A DNA stretch of 6,510 bases, taken from the NCBI GenBank assembly GCA_003131705.1, contig PKUY01000424.1, forward strand, positions 34,036-40,545, written 5' to 3'. This stretch comes from Acidobacteriota bacterium (lineage in GTDB: Bacteria; Acidobacteriota; Terriglobia; Acidiferrales; UBA7541). Within the stretch, counting starts at the first letter, position 1. Every line of letters begins with the position of its first letter. Below, in pieces: positions 5,858 to 6,510 of the stretch. The notes beneath the pieces were generated by a model. That model was not told the DNA's origin and did not search any database. It saw nothing but the letters and a program-made list of their open reading frames with translations. A program made the translations under genes and the position numbers.

Positions 5858-6412
5858 TTAAGGTTTCGGCGCGGCGGCCGCTGGCGGAGGCTGCGCCGAG
5901 GGTGGAAGCAGCCCGTTCATTCGCAGGTACATCGCCTCCGTGCTGTAGTGATCGAAAAAATCGTTGGCGAGCGTAAACATTGCGCCAGCCTGCGAAGTAG
6001 TCCGATTGCCGAACAACGTGATCTGCTGGCCCAGTTTGGAATCGTCCACGTTTGCGAGAACCTGCGTGCAGTAATCGAAGGACGCCTTCAGCGCGCCAGT
6101 CAGTTTGTCCTTCGGATCCGTGTCCGCCAGCTTGGGATCGGCGGGAGGCGCGACGCCGGAAATCTTGGAGCACAAGAAATTATTCGATTGCGCAAGGTGA
6201 GCGATCAAGTGGGCGAAAGTCATCTGCGCCGGAGTTGGATGGTAGTCGTATTTGTCCGCCGGCATTTCTTCGGCGCCAGCCACGATAATTTTTGACTCGC
6301 GCGCCAGCATGTTTCTCATTGCGTTCGAGACGGGATTCGCTTCGGGCGCCTGCGCGCGCGCCGCGATCGGTGCAAGTGCCAGCGCTAGAACGGCCAGCAT
6401 GATTCGTTTCAT
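5858..6412 (-). CDS. Exported DinB-fold protein
   Basis: The 184-aa product starts with a signal peptide (Lys-Arg, hydrophobic core 4-16, Ala-Arg-Ala cleavage site at ~20). Its four-helix DinB/YfiT-like domain has the usual landmarks 'YDYHPTPAQMTFAHLIAHLAQ' (55-75) and 'DHYSTEAMYLRMNGLLPP' (154-171). Candidate metal ligands are His68 or His72 in the first motif and His155 in the second. The Glu-Gln usually near the C-terminal His is not kept, so metal binding is uncertain. Members are metal-dependent thiol-transferase-like or of unknown function; an exported version has no assigned substrate. The tail (172-184) is Pro/Ala-rich and ends Pro-Lys-Pro. The start at 6412 is favoured over an in-frame upstream ATG (6502) because GGAGG (6424-6420) lies 7 nt before it and the signal peptide begins there. 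Confidence 0.8.
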   Translation of the reverse strand: MKRIMLAVLALALAPIAARAQAPEANPVSNAMRNMLARESKIIVAGAEEMPADKYDYHPTPAQMTFAHLIAHLAQSNNFLCSKISGVAPPADPKLADTDPKDKLTGALKASFDYCTQVLANVDDSKLGQQITLFGNRTTSQAGAMFTLANDFFDHYSTEAMYLRMNGLLPPSAQPPPAAAAPKP

Positions 6413-6419
6413 GAATTCG

Positions 6420-6424
6420 CCTCC
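6420..6424 (-). promoter_or_regulatory. Strong Shine-Dalgarno GGAGG deciding the DinB-like start
   Basis: The minus strand reads GGAGG with 7 nt to the ATG at 6412-6410. It fixes the start at the signal-peptide Met-Lys-Arg rather than the longer frame beginning at 6502. Confidence 0.75.
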
Positions 6425-6444
6425 GGTGGATTTTATGCGCCCCA

Positions 6445-6473
6445 AGGATAGTCCTCGAACCTTTGGTTCACAA
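6445..6473 (-). promoter_or_regulatory. Candidate promoter with embedded palindrome upstream of the DinB-like gene
   Basis: On the minus strand, TTGTGA (6473-6468) and TATCCT (6450-6445), each four of six to consensus, are spaced by 17 nt. Between them and touching the -35 lies the palindrome gaacc-ttt-ggttc (6457-6469). A second TGGTTC copy (6475-6480) sits 11 bp from the first (6464-6469). This could be an operator, but the palindrome is short. Confidence 0.3.
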
Positions 6474-6510
6474 GTGGTTCCGGTTTTCTGTGTCGTTAGC
6501 ACACGATGTG

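Noticed and set aside
5273..6173. Minus-strand frames 5273-5734 and 5574-6173
   Set aside because: They cross the glycosyltransferase and the DinB-like gene in the wrong frame and match no family; the true genes explain the same DNA.
6440..6475. tRNA T-arm-like ggttcga on the minus strand
   Set aside because: The flanking stem does not pair and no acceptor, D or anticodon arm can be built around it.

Overview
The window reads as chromosomal DNA of a Gram-negative, GC-rich bacterium. A TamB-type outer-membrane biogenesis protein shows that it has two membranes. The gene mix (TamB, exported DUF2059 and DinB-like proteins with Pro/Ala-rich tails, a dolichyl-phosphate-glucose-synthase-like GT2) would fit a soil Acidobacteriota such as the Terriglobia, but that assignment is inference from style, not from a marker gene. 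There are no rRNA or tRNA genes, insertion sequences or CRISPR arrays.

Layout. Bases 1-1857 (+) are the C-terminal part of a tamB gene that begins outside the window. It converges, with only 12 bp between the stops, on a minus-strand block. Read 5'->3' on that strand, from right to left, the block is: a secreted DUF2059 protein (4655-3915), an unlisted 52-codon small ORF that overlaps its stop by ATGA (3918-3760), the molybdate permease modB (3706-3008), and the ATPase modC (3006-1870), which starts 1 nt after the modB stop. The four genes could form one transcript. No periplasmic molybdate-binding protein gene (modA) is present next to modBC.

From 4656 to 4820 lies a divergent control region with sigma70-like promoters facing both ways and sharing their -10 bases. 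To its right on the plus strand is the N-terminal third of a protein-L-isoaspartate O-methyltransferase (pcm), 83 codons. It breaks off just after its conserved Ile-Ser-Gln-Pro-Phe segment, and its stop overlaps the ATG of a complete family-2 glycosyltransferase gene (5069-5824). The pcm fragment has no SAM-binding domain and looks like a deletion remnant that now serves as the leader cistron of the glycosyltransferase.

The glycosyltransferase converges on a minus-strand gene for an exported DinB-fold protein (6412-5858). A perfect 10-bp inverted repeat (5801-5837) at the junction is a plausible two-way terminator. The DinB-like gene has a strong Shine-Dalgarno sequence and a candidate promoter carrying a small palindrome.

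The most notable items are the truncated pcm coupled to the glycosyltransferase, the 52-aa small ORF between DUF2059 and modB, and the matching Pro/Ala-rich tails ending in Pro-Lys-Pro on two otherwise unrelated exported proteins.
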